Below, piece after piece: positions 37,801-46,635 of a stretch of DNA of 64,000 bases. Position numbers and translations under genes: made by a program. The DNA is from Glandiceps talaboti (Eukaryota > Hemichordata > Enteropneusta > Spengelidae). Positions within the stretch are counted from its first letter, which is position 1. Every line of letters begins with the position of its first letter. Location: assembly GCF_964340395.1 (NCBI RefSeq), contig NC_135561.1, positions 18,158,240 to 18,222,239 of the forward strand, in the 5' to 3' direction. The notes under the pieces are model-generated. The model ran no database searches. It was given only the letters and a program-made list of their open reading frames with translations, and was not told the origin of the DNA.

Positions 37801-40302
37801 ATACTTTCTGTTGTAATACATTTAGTGTTATGAAATTTGCTTTTTGAATTCAAAACTATACTTTAAAACTTGTTCAAGTATGCACTGTATTGAAATAAGC
37901 ATAAGTTACACAGTTTGTTGGTGGTGCTACAGGACATACTGACGTTTAAGTTTGCAAAAAATAAACCCCCAACAACATGTTTATCACCCCAAAACACTTC
38001 TAAATTACAAGTATGGCAATCTATTGTACACTGTACCAGTCTTGCTGACCGTAACACTGTTCTGGACTGTAACACTGTTCTGTGAATATTGTTGCATAAA
38101 AACCTATTGAAAACGTAACAGGTTTTGTTGACTTTCACTGCAGTTGAGTTTGTATTCACTGTATGTAGGACCTATACCCTGTACAAATGTATATAAGCCT
38201 GAGCTACATGTACATGTGACGTCACTATGCAGTCAAAAATAAAAAGTGTTTTTGTTGAGGGCAGTAAGCAGGCAAAATCTACCAGGGTTGCCCAGTAATT
38301 TTACCAGGGTTCTGAAACAAAATTATGGTATGATTGTATGGGAAGCCATGCAAGTTTTACCCCTTTCCCCCTTCCTGTTATTGGGGGCTCCCCACCTTAG
38401 CAAAAACTATGATTAATCTGTGCTGTGTGGAGCATAGGAGCATCCCTACTGTATAGTCAAACACAAAACAAGTCCATATAGACTGGACAGAGTAACTCCA
38501 TGTTATACTCTTGGTCTTTTTTTCTTGGCCATCATTGATTGACAGAAGGGCTACAATAGTGTTCTCCTTGCACAATCAGATCAGCAATGGTAGTAGCTTA
38601 TCTTTTCCAAAGTCACTAGGATTAATTTGGTTTTAAATTACCTTTTCCATGGAAGAAAGCTACTATGGCACTGGGATATTTTTTCTTACCTTTACCACAG
38701 AAAACAGCTATCACAACACTGGGATGGTTTTGGCTTACCTTGTCCATGGAAGATGACTACTAAAGGCAGTCAAAAGGATCTTTTATGCCTATTTTGAAAA
38801 CCAGCACAAGTACAGAGACACTATAGGATCATTTTGGCTTTACCTTTTCCATGGAAACTGGCTACCAAAAGATGGGGGTCACTCTTGCTTACCTTTTTCA
38901 TGGAAGAAAGTAACTATAGTACAAGGATCATTTTGGTTTACATTTTCCATGGAAAACTGGTACAAAATACTAAGACACTAGGATAATTTTGACTCGCCTA
39001 CAAAGGCACTAGGATACCTTTGGTTTACTTTTTCCATAGAAGACAGCTATCATAGCACTGGGGTCAGTTTGACTTGCCTTTTCCATGAAAGGAATTACGA
39101 TCCTTTTACTTATCTTTTCCATGGAAGACCGCGATCTACTTTAGGCACTAGGGTCATTTCAGCTTACCTTTTCCATGGAAGACAGCTACTAAGGCACTGG
39201 GATCATTTTCAAAGTCTTGAAAAGCTTCTAACAACTGAACCCCAGTCTCAATGTTTACTGCATTCCTAACTTCTGGTCTATTGAGTCCAATCAAAAGAAC
39301 ACTTCCTTGTTTCTCGATCACTACATTCTGTTTTCCTGTTAGAAGAATGATTATAGCCAAACAACAATGTTATATATATTTTACCATGCACAAGCCATTT
39401 AGAACAAAAAATATGGAATAAATACTCTGGTCATTCTATGTCACGACAACCTGTGTCTACGTCACTGGTTCTGCTGTGTTCCAAATATGAGGAAAAATGT
39501 TCAAAAGTACCATTACTTTCCCCAATTCTTTGATTTTTCTTTACTGGCACTGGTATGATTATGTTATTCTCCAATATTTTTCTTCAGAAAATACTTGTGA
39601 CCTAAGTGCTGTCACCCTTTAGGTCATTCATATTTTCCTTGGCTGAACGAAGAAAAATATTGGGGAATAATATCTAACTGCCTTGTGAGAAGTTTGGGTT
39701 ATTCAATTTAGAATTCTGTAACATAGTAAAAATGTTATAGAATGTATTTTATGTAATTCATGCCATGGATGGAGGGTTAGGTGGGTGGGTGGGTGGGTGG
39801 GGGGAGGTTTCCGATTTCAACACACACACATGATAAATACATTTCTCTGTTATGTAGGTTACATACCAGTGCTGCCAAACGAAGTGCAAATTCAAAAACA
39901 AAATTTGCACTGCACTGTGATTCAGGCCAGGGAAATACAATGAGATTCTACCTCCATGTTCACAACAGTGACCTTCGCGTCGCGTTGTTCATTGTTTTGG
40001 TACATGAAGCAGACGACAATAATTAACTTAGGACCCCTCAGGTTGATTGCACTGAACTACAAATTTACATAATCATAACAAGTTCGAAGAGAGTTGACAC
40101 AGATTGCAACACCGGGTTGATGCTGTGATGACGGTTCGTGGGCAAGTGTGACTGTATTTCTGACAACGCTTCCTTCCAAAAGATTATTATTTGTCTCACC
40201 TGCAGAATCAGAAGATAGAAATCTCCCACAATACTTGTACCTGCATAATCTTGGCCAAACACTTCGGACATTTAAACTGCATCGATTCAGAAAAGCCGCC
40301 AT
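29221..40302 (-). CDS. Crotonase-fold (enoyl-CoA hydratase/isomerase-like) protein, mitochondrial, six exons
   Basis: Exons on the minus strand are 40302-40200, 39335-39168, 37611-37532, 36908-36764, 31440-31291 and 29459-29221. All junctions are GT-AG with matching phases (1,1,0,1,1), giving 294 aa. Residues 1-31 are rich in R, S and C and lack acids, so they look like a mitochondrial presequence. The crotonase core follows: LNRPEVRNA (exon 2), the oxyanion-hole motif FCAGWD (residues 94-99) and GAIQGYAVAGGLEMALLCD (130-148). E142 aligns with the first catalytic Glu of rat mitochondrial enoyl-CoA hydratase. The second catalytic Glu position appears to be Cys162 (IFCRRFGVP), so classical hydratase activity is doubtful. 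The C-terminus carries LTGRPVTAKEALEFGLANRV and ends in FKDFQSD. Overall style resembles bacterial 'crotonase/enoyl-CoA hydratase family' proteins with FCRR(F/W)GVPL. The substrate is unknown. Introns 1-5 hold minisatellites, some derived from the gene's own exon edges. A GTAAGT lies just after the stop, so a 3' UTR intron is possible. Confidence 0.93.
30300..30545 (+). repeat. 60-bp tandem repeat, four copies
   Basis: accattcaaccatcataactccataaccag followed by aaatgtacagattacaagccaaccactcta, in crotonase intron 5. A looser relative of the unit precedes it from about 30205. Confidence 0.92.
31060..31250 (+). repeat. Dispersed repeat family D, copy 3
   Basis: In crotonase intron 5: aaatgaagaaagatatggagg, ggaatgttttgactc, ttgtcatgacatagaacaaccagggtatatattcca. 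Confidence 0.65.
31441..31605 (-). repeat. Duplicated 5' edge (acceptor side) of crotonase exon 5
   Basis: The genuine junction on the minus strand is tacccag|GTGTACCATTGGTGGATGG followed by CTGATTGGTCT. Two diverged copies lie just upstream in the intron. One reads tacccagGTGTATCACTGATGGATG and then ACATTGATTGGTCT (about 31463-31510). The other reads tatccagGTGTACCCAGGTGGATG and then ACAATGATTGGTTT (about 31540-31596). Both keep the acceptor AG and the first codons but have lost the middle of the exon sequence. Confidence 0.8.
31653..31805 (+). repeat. Dispersed repeat family H, copy 2
   Basis: Diverged copy of the repeat at 1-150, in crotonase intron 4. It shares aaagataccctataaa, tgactctccagaaccca and aaaatgtctctatttcctgg. 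Confidence 0.7.
32480..33100. mobile_element. Possible inverted-repeat element family I enclosing another repeat
   Basis: The left end tttccactcacagagtcaaaatatttcttggaag and right end cttccaagacatgttttcactctgtgagtagaaattt are inverted repeats. Solo pieces of the terminus lie at 13095-13150, 26520-26560 and 53918-54000. Inside is a palindrome (aggggtgtacta / tagtacacccct, 32582-32647) and the MSVSA-type repeat (32800-33035). Confidence 0.55.
32800..33035 (+). repeat. Dispersed repeat with shared short ORF (MSVSA type), copy 1
   Basis: Shares cattacagattgaaagaacagttt, gatgtcagttt(c)gcagcca-like sequence, aattttcgcaattt and gggtcggcgtgaaaaac ... ggggtcgggtaacc with an inverted copy at 62690-62930. 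Both keep the frame LMSVSA(S/A)TIS.(E/Q)TSQFS up to a stop. Confidence 0.7.
33190..33390 (+). mobile_element. Probable LINE 3' UTR with (ATTT)n tail
   Basis: A T-rich 3'-UTR-like segment (ttttgtaattctctac ... ggcagtaaaggttatttatt) leads into an (ATTT)n run of about 65 bp at 33318-33382. The arrangement fits an old retroelement tail, but no coding remnant supports it. Confidence 0.35.
33318..33382 (+). repeat. (ATTT)n microsatellite
   Basis: Tetranucleotide run with two single-base interruptions. Confidence 0.92.
33480..34315 (+). repeat. 30-bp minisatellite, ~20 clean copies with degenerate flanks
   Basis: The unit is caaaatacaatgcagaccaatccagggtct. From 33700 to about 34090 it is nearly perfect; from 34090 to 34315 and from 33480 to 33690 it is diverged and irregular in length. 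This is the usual picture of an array expanding from its middle. The 133-aa frame across it (QNTMQTNPGS) is an artefact. In crotonase intron 4. Confidence 0.93.
34494..34879 (+). repeat. (CATA)n microsatellite with CATG and CGTA blocks
   Basis: About 385 bp of cata with a catg block at 34573-34604, cgta at 34825-34844 and periodic acaca slips. Long tyrosine/histidine or methionine/cysteine frames on both strands are artefacts. Confidence 0.97.
34880..36763. other. Intron 4 of the crotonase gene, single-copy-looking part
   Basis: AT-rich intronic sequence with no array or recognised element. Confidence 0.6.
36960..37400 (+). repeat. Family G repeat, tandemly amplified (101-bp unit, three copies)
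   Basis: Copies of aaaatctacccgagttcccctgtcattttaccagggttc start at 37070, 37171 and 37272 with exact 101-bp spacing; a diverged copy precedes them. The element end (cccaaaccttagcaaaaatgctga) follows once. In crotonase intron 3. Confidence 0.85.
38255..38410 (+). repeat. Dispersed repeat family G, copy 3
   Basis: gcaggcaaaatctaccagggttgcccagtaattttaccagggttc ... gcaagttttaccc ... ccaccttagcaaaaac. In crotonase intron 2. Confidence 0.65.
38640..39190 (-). repeat. Degenerate ~49-bp array made of crotonase exon-2 end plus 5' splice site
   Basis: On the minus strand the genuine exon 2 end reads GTCTTCCATGGAAAAG|GTAAGC. About nine diverged copies of this edge, including the donor, follow in intron 2. 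On the plus strand they appear as (c/t)ttacctTTTCCATGGAAG near 38641, 38689, 38738, 38843, 38892, 38941, 39027, 39078 and 39113. Spacing is mostly 48-49 bp with some insertions. Several copies keep a plausible donor (GTAAGC, GTAAGA, GTAAAG). Unlike the FAM8A1 array the copies are old and not open in frame: reading past the true donor soon meets TGA. Confidence 0.9.
39390..39690 (-). repeat. Dispersed repeat family D, copy 4, inverted
   Basis: On the plus strand: ggaataaatactctggtcattctatgtcacgac ... tgattatgttattctccaatatttttcttcag, then gtgacctaagtgctgtcaccctttaggtca. Lies in crotonase intron 1. A related fragment is at 53160-53255. Confidence 0.65.
39781..39805 (+). repeat. (GGTG)n microsatellite
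   Basis: gtgggtgggtgggtgggtggggg; a possible G-quadruplex former within crotonase intron 1. Confidence 0.85.
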
Positions 40303-40699
40303 TCTGGGTCACAATGAGGTCAACGATTGGAGTCCCTAACCTGACAGGATATTTAAATTGACCACACAACTTACTCAATATTTGAACACTTTTTTTTCTT
40401 TAGTATACTTTTCAATATTCGAGGAGTCCGATCAATTAAGAAAATAAATCTAAATTGGTTGTTTGGGGTTCATAAAAAATGACAAATATGAGCCCACATT
40501 AACAGTTGTCATAACATTTGGTGACAATCTAGTTCTGTTAAGAACTGTTTCTTTGAAATTTTATTCTACAAACAAAAAGTATAATGAATTGTATAATAGC
40601 AGTAACACCAGCTGAGTTTACAAACTTTTTTACTCAAGAGAAAATAATTACATAAAACCTTGATTAATTAATTAGCAACTACAGTCACCACATTTTTTG

Positions 40700-40862
40700 T
40701 GATATGCAATTCGATGCTTTTGAAATTGAGTGGATAGACTCGATTAGTTTTCCCAAAACTATTTTCTAGTCTCTCACCCACAACTTGAATTCGTTTTCCT
40801 TTTGGATGTTATCATTTATTTCTTGTGGGGAATAAATTTCAATTCAATTCAAATCAATTAAG
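40700..40862 (+). mobile_element. Probable LINE 3' tail
   Basis: The stretch ends in cttgtggggaataaatttcaattcaattcaaatcaat, a pattern of short hairpin, AATAAA and simple tail typical of non-LTR retrotransposon 3' ends. No open coding fragment is present. Confidence 0.4.
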
Positions 40863-40917
40863 CCATTCTATTACATGTATGTTAATGCATTCCTTCTACA
40901 ACAAGATGTATAAGTTA

Positions 40918-41395
40918 TAGAACACACACACACTTACACAATTTAAGTCATAGAACACACACACTTGTACAACAAACTAAGTCACAGAGCACACACACTT
41001 GTACAAACTAAGTCATAGAACACACACACTTGTACAAACTAAGTCATAGAACACACACACTTGTACAGACTAAGTCATAGAACACACACACATACTTGCA
41101 CAAACTAAGTCATAGAACACACACACTTGCACAAACTAAGTCACAGAACACACTTGCACAACAAACTAAGTCAGAGCACACATACTTGCACAAACTAAGT
41201 CATAGAACACACACTTGCACAAACTAAGTCATAGAACACACTTGCACAACAAACTAAGTCATAGAGCACACACACTTGTACAAACTAAGTCATAGAACAC
41301 ACACACTTACACAAACTAAGTCACAGAACACACATACACTTGTACACACTATCATAGAACACATACACTTGTACACACTATCATAGCATTGATTC
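40918..41395 (+). repeat. ~28-31-bp minisatellite, about 15 copies
   Basis: Unit cacacacttgtacaaactaag followed by tcatagaaca, with variable CA length (cacttgcac, cacatacttg). It lies in the intergenic gap between the crotonase start and the BTB-BACK gene end. Confidence 0.92.
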
Positions 41396-41569
41396 GATAA
41401 AATACCTTTCTATCAAAAAACATAAATTTTAATCACATAAAATGTTTATAATTATATCAATAATAAATATCATTTCTCTCTGAGACAATACAATAAAATA
41501 TCATCGGACTCTGTAAATATTCACAGGTAAATGTTTAAAAGTAAATACAATATTGAAAACCTGCCCATC

Positions 41570-41705
41570 AATACATAGATACCAGCAATTACTTGCACCG
41601 GTGCACTCATATATTCTAGTGGTCCTTACACTGCAGTGTAATACCGAAAGCATTATTTCATACACGCGTATGCAAATTATATGCAAATGAGTAGTCATTC
41701 CTCAA
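41570..41705. repeat. Dispersed repeat family E, copy 3 (partial)
   Basis: Shares taccagcaattacttgcaccggtgca, cactgcagtgtaataccg and gtatgcaaattatatgcaaatgag with the other copies. Confidence 0.6.
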
Positions 41706-41867
41706 GTGATTAAACCATTTACTCCCTTCTAACCAAAATGGTAAGGGCTCAAGTTTGAGTGTGGGTTTGATTAAATTTCCCAAGTTGTAAATAAGAAGAG
41801 TTGTCTATCAGTTTGTCTCCACCAAATAAAATAGGCTTTCACCACACACACTGCAGTTTCCATCTGT

Positions 41868-42333
41868 ATAACATTGCACTGGCTGTATTAACTGGAATGT
41901 CTTTTAGAAATTGCTTTGTTCGGTACACTAAATTACTCATAATATTGTACACCATGAACAATACTGCATCACCTCAGGGTAAACATATTTTGTTTAGCTG
42001 TATACAAGATAAATCAAATCAAGTTGATTTTTGAGCTGCACCAAACAGCGCCCTCAACGACGGCATTCATGATTTCAACCTGTTTCTGTACTGCTTATGG
42101 ATAATATCAACCATCGATTAATATGTACACTGTCTAATACTGGTATTTTAATAATTTTCATTGACAATTTTATGGTTGTCTGAGCAAAAACTAATATCCC
42201 AGTTACAACTAGTAGAGTTTTAACATGGCAACAGACTCAAACCAAGCTTTCACTCAAGATTTAAACTCCCAAGTACATTTACTACCTACAGATGATATCG
42301 ACTACTAATTAAGAGATGCATGCAATGTCTTTT
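41868..42333. mobile_element. MITE family B with arm-C flank, reverse orientation
   Basis: 41868-42223 is a full family B element (gcactggctgta ... cagttacaactagtagagtttta). The interior includes gcgccctcaacga and gatttcaacctg. 42224-42333 is the arm found at 12.1 kb and 25.6 kb. Confidence 0.75.
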
Positions 42334-43281
42334 TATACGTAATTGACCAATATTCAGTGAATATATATCTTTGGTTATTTCATGAAAAAAAGTGTCCCAG
42401 TTACAGTTACAACAACTTAAGACTGAATAAAAATTATCAATAATGAGTACTAGATTACACTACATTGGATGTACTTCTGTTTTTAAGAAAAATGTCCTAG
42501 CAGTTTTGCACAGAATGAAGAATCATTTCTTTTACAATTTACACATGTACTACGTAATAATTTCTATGTTAAAACATGTGGGACGTTATCGATATCAACT
42601 TTCAAGAATTTGGTATAAATGCCGGAAGCATGCGTCATGACTTCAGAAAACACTGACGAAGCCATGATAGATACCTGGTGAAGACATTTGGTGAGCTCTT
42701 AGTATTTCTTAGTGCAAAATGAACTTAACTTTACACACTTAGACTTGTTTGCATAGATGAGTTCCGTCATACTAATAATTTCTTGAGTTTGCTTAAAACT
42801 TAATCTCAAATATTTGTTATATTTTATTTCAGTCATGTAATTTGCATCAGGTAAATTGCTGATTACAGACACACATTTTGATATCCTTAGTAAATAACAC
42901 AAAACAAAAATGACGATAGTAGTTCACAAAAATATTATGCGGTCTTTCCAGACTTGGCAGTTGAGAATATTCTGATAGACAAAGTACTGATCAATATCCA
43001 TCATTACCATAATGAATACATTTTTACATTTTTGCATAAAAGTTTGTTAGTGTAGCGGAAGTTGCATACTAGTCATGCAAGGGTAAATGGAATTTATGTA
43101 AATAGTCTTTCAAATAAAACTGAACAAGAATGAAAATGCTAACTGGTCTTTGTAGAACAACTGACAATATTAAAATCAAAGTTGTTGTCGCAAGTTTCTT
43201 ACAATTTTCTAACTTTCCGTCCTTTAACCTCAGTTCAGTTTTTCATAAAAACAATGACATTCAGGTCTGCGAATTATCACT

Positions 43282-46200
43282 TTATATATCATCTCTGATT
43301 ATATCAATGTTTTTCTTCTTCAGCATTGTAGCACACATACCGAGTTCTTGAGGTACGTCCAGTGGAAATAGTGCCAACACATCCTTCCATGGTTCAAATA
43401 TGAAGTGTGGCAGTGACACATGACAACTAACTCCTGTCTTGATATCAATGGAAACCATATCTTCTTTCATATCTGCAGACAGGATATATAGATGACAGCC
43501 AACGATGGCAACTTTGCAGTTTTGGAGAAAGTCGCGAAGAGATGGGATCCCTAATTTGGCAGCTGAAATTCTTGTGACAGTTTTGAAGGTAGCGATGGTG
43601 TCTTTTTGTAATGTAAAAACAATCAGTGAGCTAGGGGGTATGACTGATGGTCTATCACTTGTTGAAGCTAGGAGAACTACAGCATCTCCACTACAGAAGA
43701 TCCTTGCATAGTTACCACTCACTGCTGTATCCATGGTAACACCGGCAAAATCGGCATCAAAGAAATCAGAGCTGTCAGGACAATCAGGCTTGGGTGTTAC
43801 CTTGACGATGAAAAGACTGTCGCAGTGTGTCTCAGTTTGACGATCCGAGCACAGTGCGTAAATCGAATCTTGATGAAGACAAGCATTGAGGAACAGCACA
43901 TCTGTAGATCTGTCGTCTTCTTGGAAATGAGGACACAAGATCACATGTCTCTGCCAACGTAGCGGTGTGAAGGGGTTACTCTGATACACATACACAATGA
44001 GTCCTCGTTTTTTAGTCAGATACGGAGGTATTGCGTACAAAACGTCTTCAGATTGTGCAAGCAGGAAGTCCGCTTTGGAGAGTCCTGGAGGCGTCATGTA
44101 AGATACATCACTCCAATTCCCTGTGAAAGAATCATATATAAATGACTCTAGTACTAGTTTCATGTCTCCTAATGGATTATACGTAACTATCTGCATCTCT
44201 CTCCACTCGTGAGGATCGTACTCATAAAACCGTCTTGTCCAGTGACCGATCTTCAGACCGACATAGTTGTGGGTGTACGAGGAATGTAGAGCACTGTGAA
44301 ACTCACTACATCGTGGTGGGAACACATCTAAAAACAACCAGTCATTGAGCCTGTCATCATAGCAACACAGTATCTTTCCAGAATTGTCATCCCTGTTTGA
44401 TTCGTGTTGTAGTACCAGACATAGCGTCTCCTTAGAGAACTGTCTGATTTCTGTACACTTGGTTTTATCTTCTATCTTGGCAATAGCTTCCCTCGACAAA
44501 CTAGATAACTCTGTACCATCTTTCAGAAACCTATAATGGGCAGCAAGAATTAAATTTATCAAATCCTCTAACTGTTCCCAGTTGTAAGTTTTGGCCATCT
44601 CTATATAATCACTCCAGTTTTCCAGCGTCACAATCCCTCTAAACAACTTTGGACTTAACAGAATTTCCAAGAAGTCTGCAGCTGCCAGGATATCAACTTG
44701 TTCTTCTTTGCTAGAAGGCATGTCCACATCTTTGTCATACAGAAAGTTCAGGATTATTTGCATGGCCTGTGCTGTTGGTGGTACATCATAAAACCTCACT
44801 TCTCTGGTAGTTTGCATCAACTCACTGTCAATCATTCCACTGGCCAACAATGCTTTGAAATACCCACTCTTCCGAACCAAGAGATCCTGGTGTACAACGA
44901 ACACAAAATCTTCAACAAATATCTTCAAATCAGGAGACATCTTACTGTTCTCAGAACTGTCATGAAATTCATATGGGATGATTGTTTCTTTAGGCAGTTT
45001 TGATTTCATGAATGCTGATCTCACAACGTTACCAACTCGTCTTGGTGAACTGTTTTCTGTAGACTCTACATCATGACTTGGTGGAATTGGTCTGTCCTCT
45101 CTGTCACTTCTTTCAACAACTGCTTCTACTCTTTCACCACTTGGTTGGTTGCCATGGAGATCACATTCTGTTGTACTGTTGCTTTCTTCCTACCAGTATA
45201 AAAAAAAGAAGTTAATTTACACTTATGTAAATCATAATTACAACAGCGGTACTCAAGGTTTCAGTTTTCTGAGATAGACACAAACTAAAACAATTTTTGT
45301 GACATACTAGTATGCTAATATATGCTAATTGAATAATTGTTAGTTTAATAATAGATTAATACACTCTCAGCAGGGTGGTGTTTCTGATAGTGATAGCTAT
45401 TTTTCTCAAGTGGCCACACACTATCTTGATTACAGGATGATTTTACAATGTATCAATTGATTGATCAATTGATCAATCAATCAATCAATCAAAAGAATTT
45501 GTATAGCGCCAAAATCCAATTAAATGTAGAATGTTGTATGGTGTTGAACAGGAACAATAGTAGCTCACTGTAAAATAAAGTTAGAAAGCTCTTCCAAACA
45601 GATGTGTCTTGATATCCTTCTTGAATTTATATACAATAGTTGAATAGAGGCACTACTATCACCAAATTGTGTAATCTACCACATCAAACAACAATAGTTT
45701 TAGTGTATGTCTATCTTAGTAAGCCAAAACCTAGATTGCCACTGTTAACAAGGTCCATAAAATTTGGGTGAGAAAAACAGTTGTCTGAAAACTTAAATAG
45801 TAGCAGCGGGCAGAGCTTTAGTATGTAAATGATATCAACATGATTATGTGATTTTTATCTTTCATAATTGGAACGATTTAAACATCATTAACCATAGACA
45901 GTGGATGGGGCTCCCCTCCACTGTCTATGCATTAACACAGTATTTTAACTAGTCTATCAAAAGCATGTAAAAGAAAATAATATAAAAATCAATTATTAAT
46001 TATCATTATTATTATTATTATCATTAAAACATGTGTACAATTATTTTAGCTGTCAACGTCACCACACTTGGACTCGGCCTGATACGATGTAAAATTGTAA
46101 GAATGATGTCTGAAATGTTATTAGTAATATTAGTTTATGATGCTAGTATTATTAACTTTTGCTATTATGACGGTGAAACAGTTCAATTCATCCAAGGCCT

Positions 46201-46419
46201 CAGCGGCTACACCATCAACCATTATCATCATACTGAAGCACAAAAGTATCATATGTGTCTGTGTGAATAATACTGAGGCCCTTCTAAGTTCTATAGCCAA
46301 GTTCTTTTTATACATATGGCAATATTAAAGAATCGGAATCTTACCTTGTGCGGTTGCGTGATTTCCTCATGATTTTTGTTCGTGTTTCCAAACCCAAATA
46401 ATCGACGAATGAAAGACAT
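43282..46419 (-). CDS. BTB-BACK (kelch-like) protein, two exons
   Basis: Exon 1 is 46419-46345 (25 codons, starting MSFIRRLFGFGN) with a GTAAGA donor. Exon 2 begins at 45189 after a ctggtag acceptor, phase 0, and runs to a stop at 43282, giving about 660 aa. Residues 26-107 are polar and probably disordered. A BTB/POZ domain spans roughly 108-210, with the typical VHQDLLVRKSGYFKALLASGM and LNFLYDKDVDM segments. A BACK-like helical region follows (about 210-290). The rest (about 290-630) is beta-rich with degenerate kelch-like blades (WRE, WSDV, LRWQRH). BTB-BACK-kelch proteins commonly act as Cullin-3 substrate adaptors; that role here is inferred from the family. The 3' end is uncertain: a good donor (CTCG|GTATGT) near 43340 could splice to an unseen exon, replacing the weak last ~20 residues (KKKNIDIIRDDI). 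The gene is divergent from the FAM8A1 gene. Confidence 0.88.
45455..45680 (-). mobile_element. LINE 3' fragment with (GATT)n tail, minus strand
   Basis: On the minus strand it encodes TIVYKFKKDIKTHLFGRAF and a stop, then a 3' UTR ending in ggcgctatacaaattcttttgatt with repeated GATT. It is the same family as the fragment at 58.15-58.38 kb. It lies upstream of exon 2 in the BTB-BACK gene's intron, in the same orientation as the gene. Confidence 0.8.
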
Positions 46420-46635
46420 GTAAATATATTTCCTTCTGTGGAAAGCAATATGACGACCTATCTTTGTTTAAAACATTACATGAGTTACATTTGTATTCCC
46501 TTTTCTGGAACTACATCGAAAAACACCCTAATCGTATTATCGTGTGTAGGATCGTATCATGATCACTGGCATCAGCTGATATCATGTGATCAAGGTTACG
46601 GGGTCAAATCAGACGTCGTCATCACGTGACCCAAG
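46420..46635. promoter_or_regulatory. Probable bidirectional promoter between BTB-BACK gene and FAM8A1
   Basis: Only 216 bp separate the two divergent start codons. The stretch holds a CACGTG E-box (46623-46628, in the context atCACGTGac), a second palindrome TCATGTGATCA and TCAGCTGA further left, and GACGTC near 46612. The FAM8A1 start sits in CAAGATGGACGG, which resembles the YY1 motif often found at translation starts of TATA-less genes. No TATA box is obvious. The transcription starts are not visible, so the assignment as promoter is inference from gene arrangement and motifs. Confidence 0.6.
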
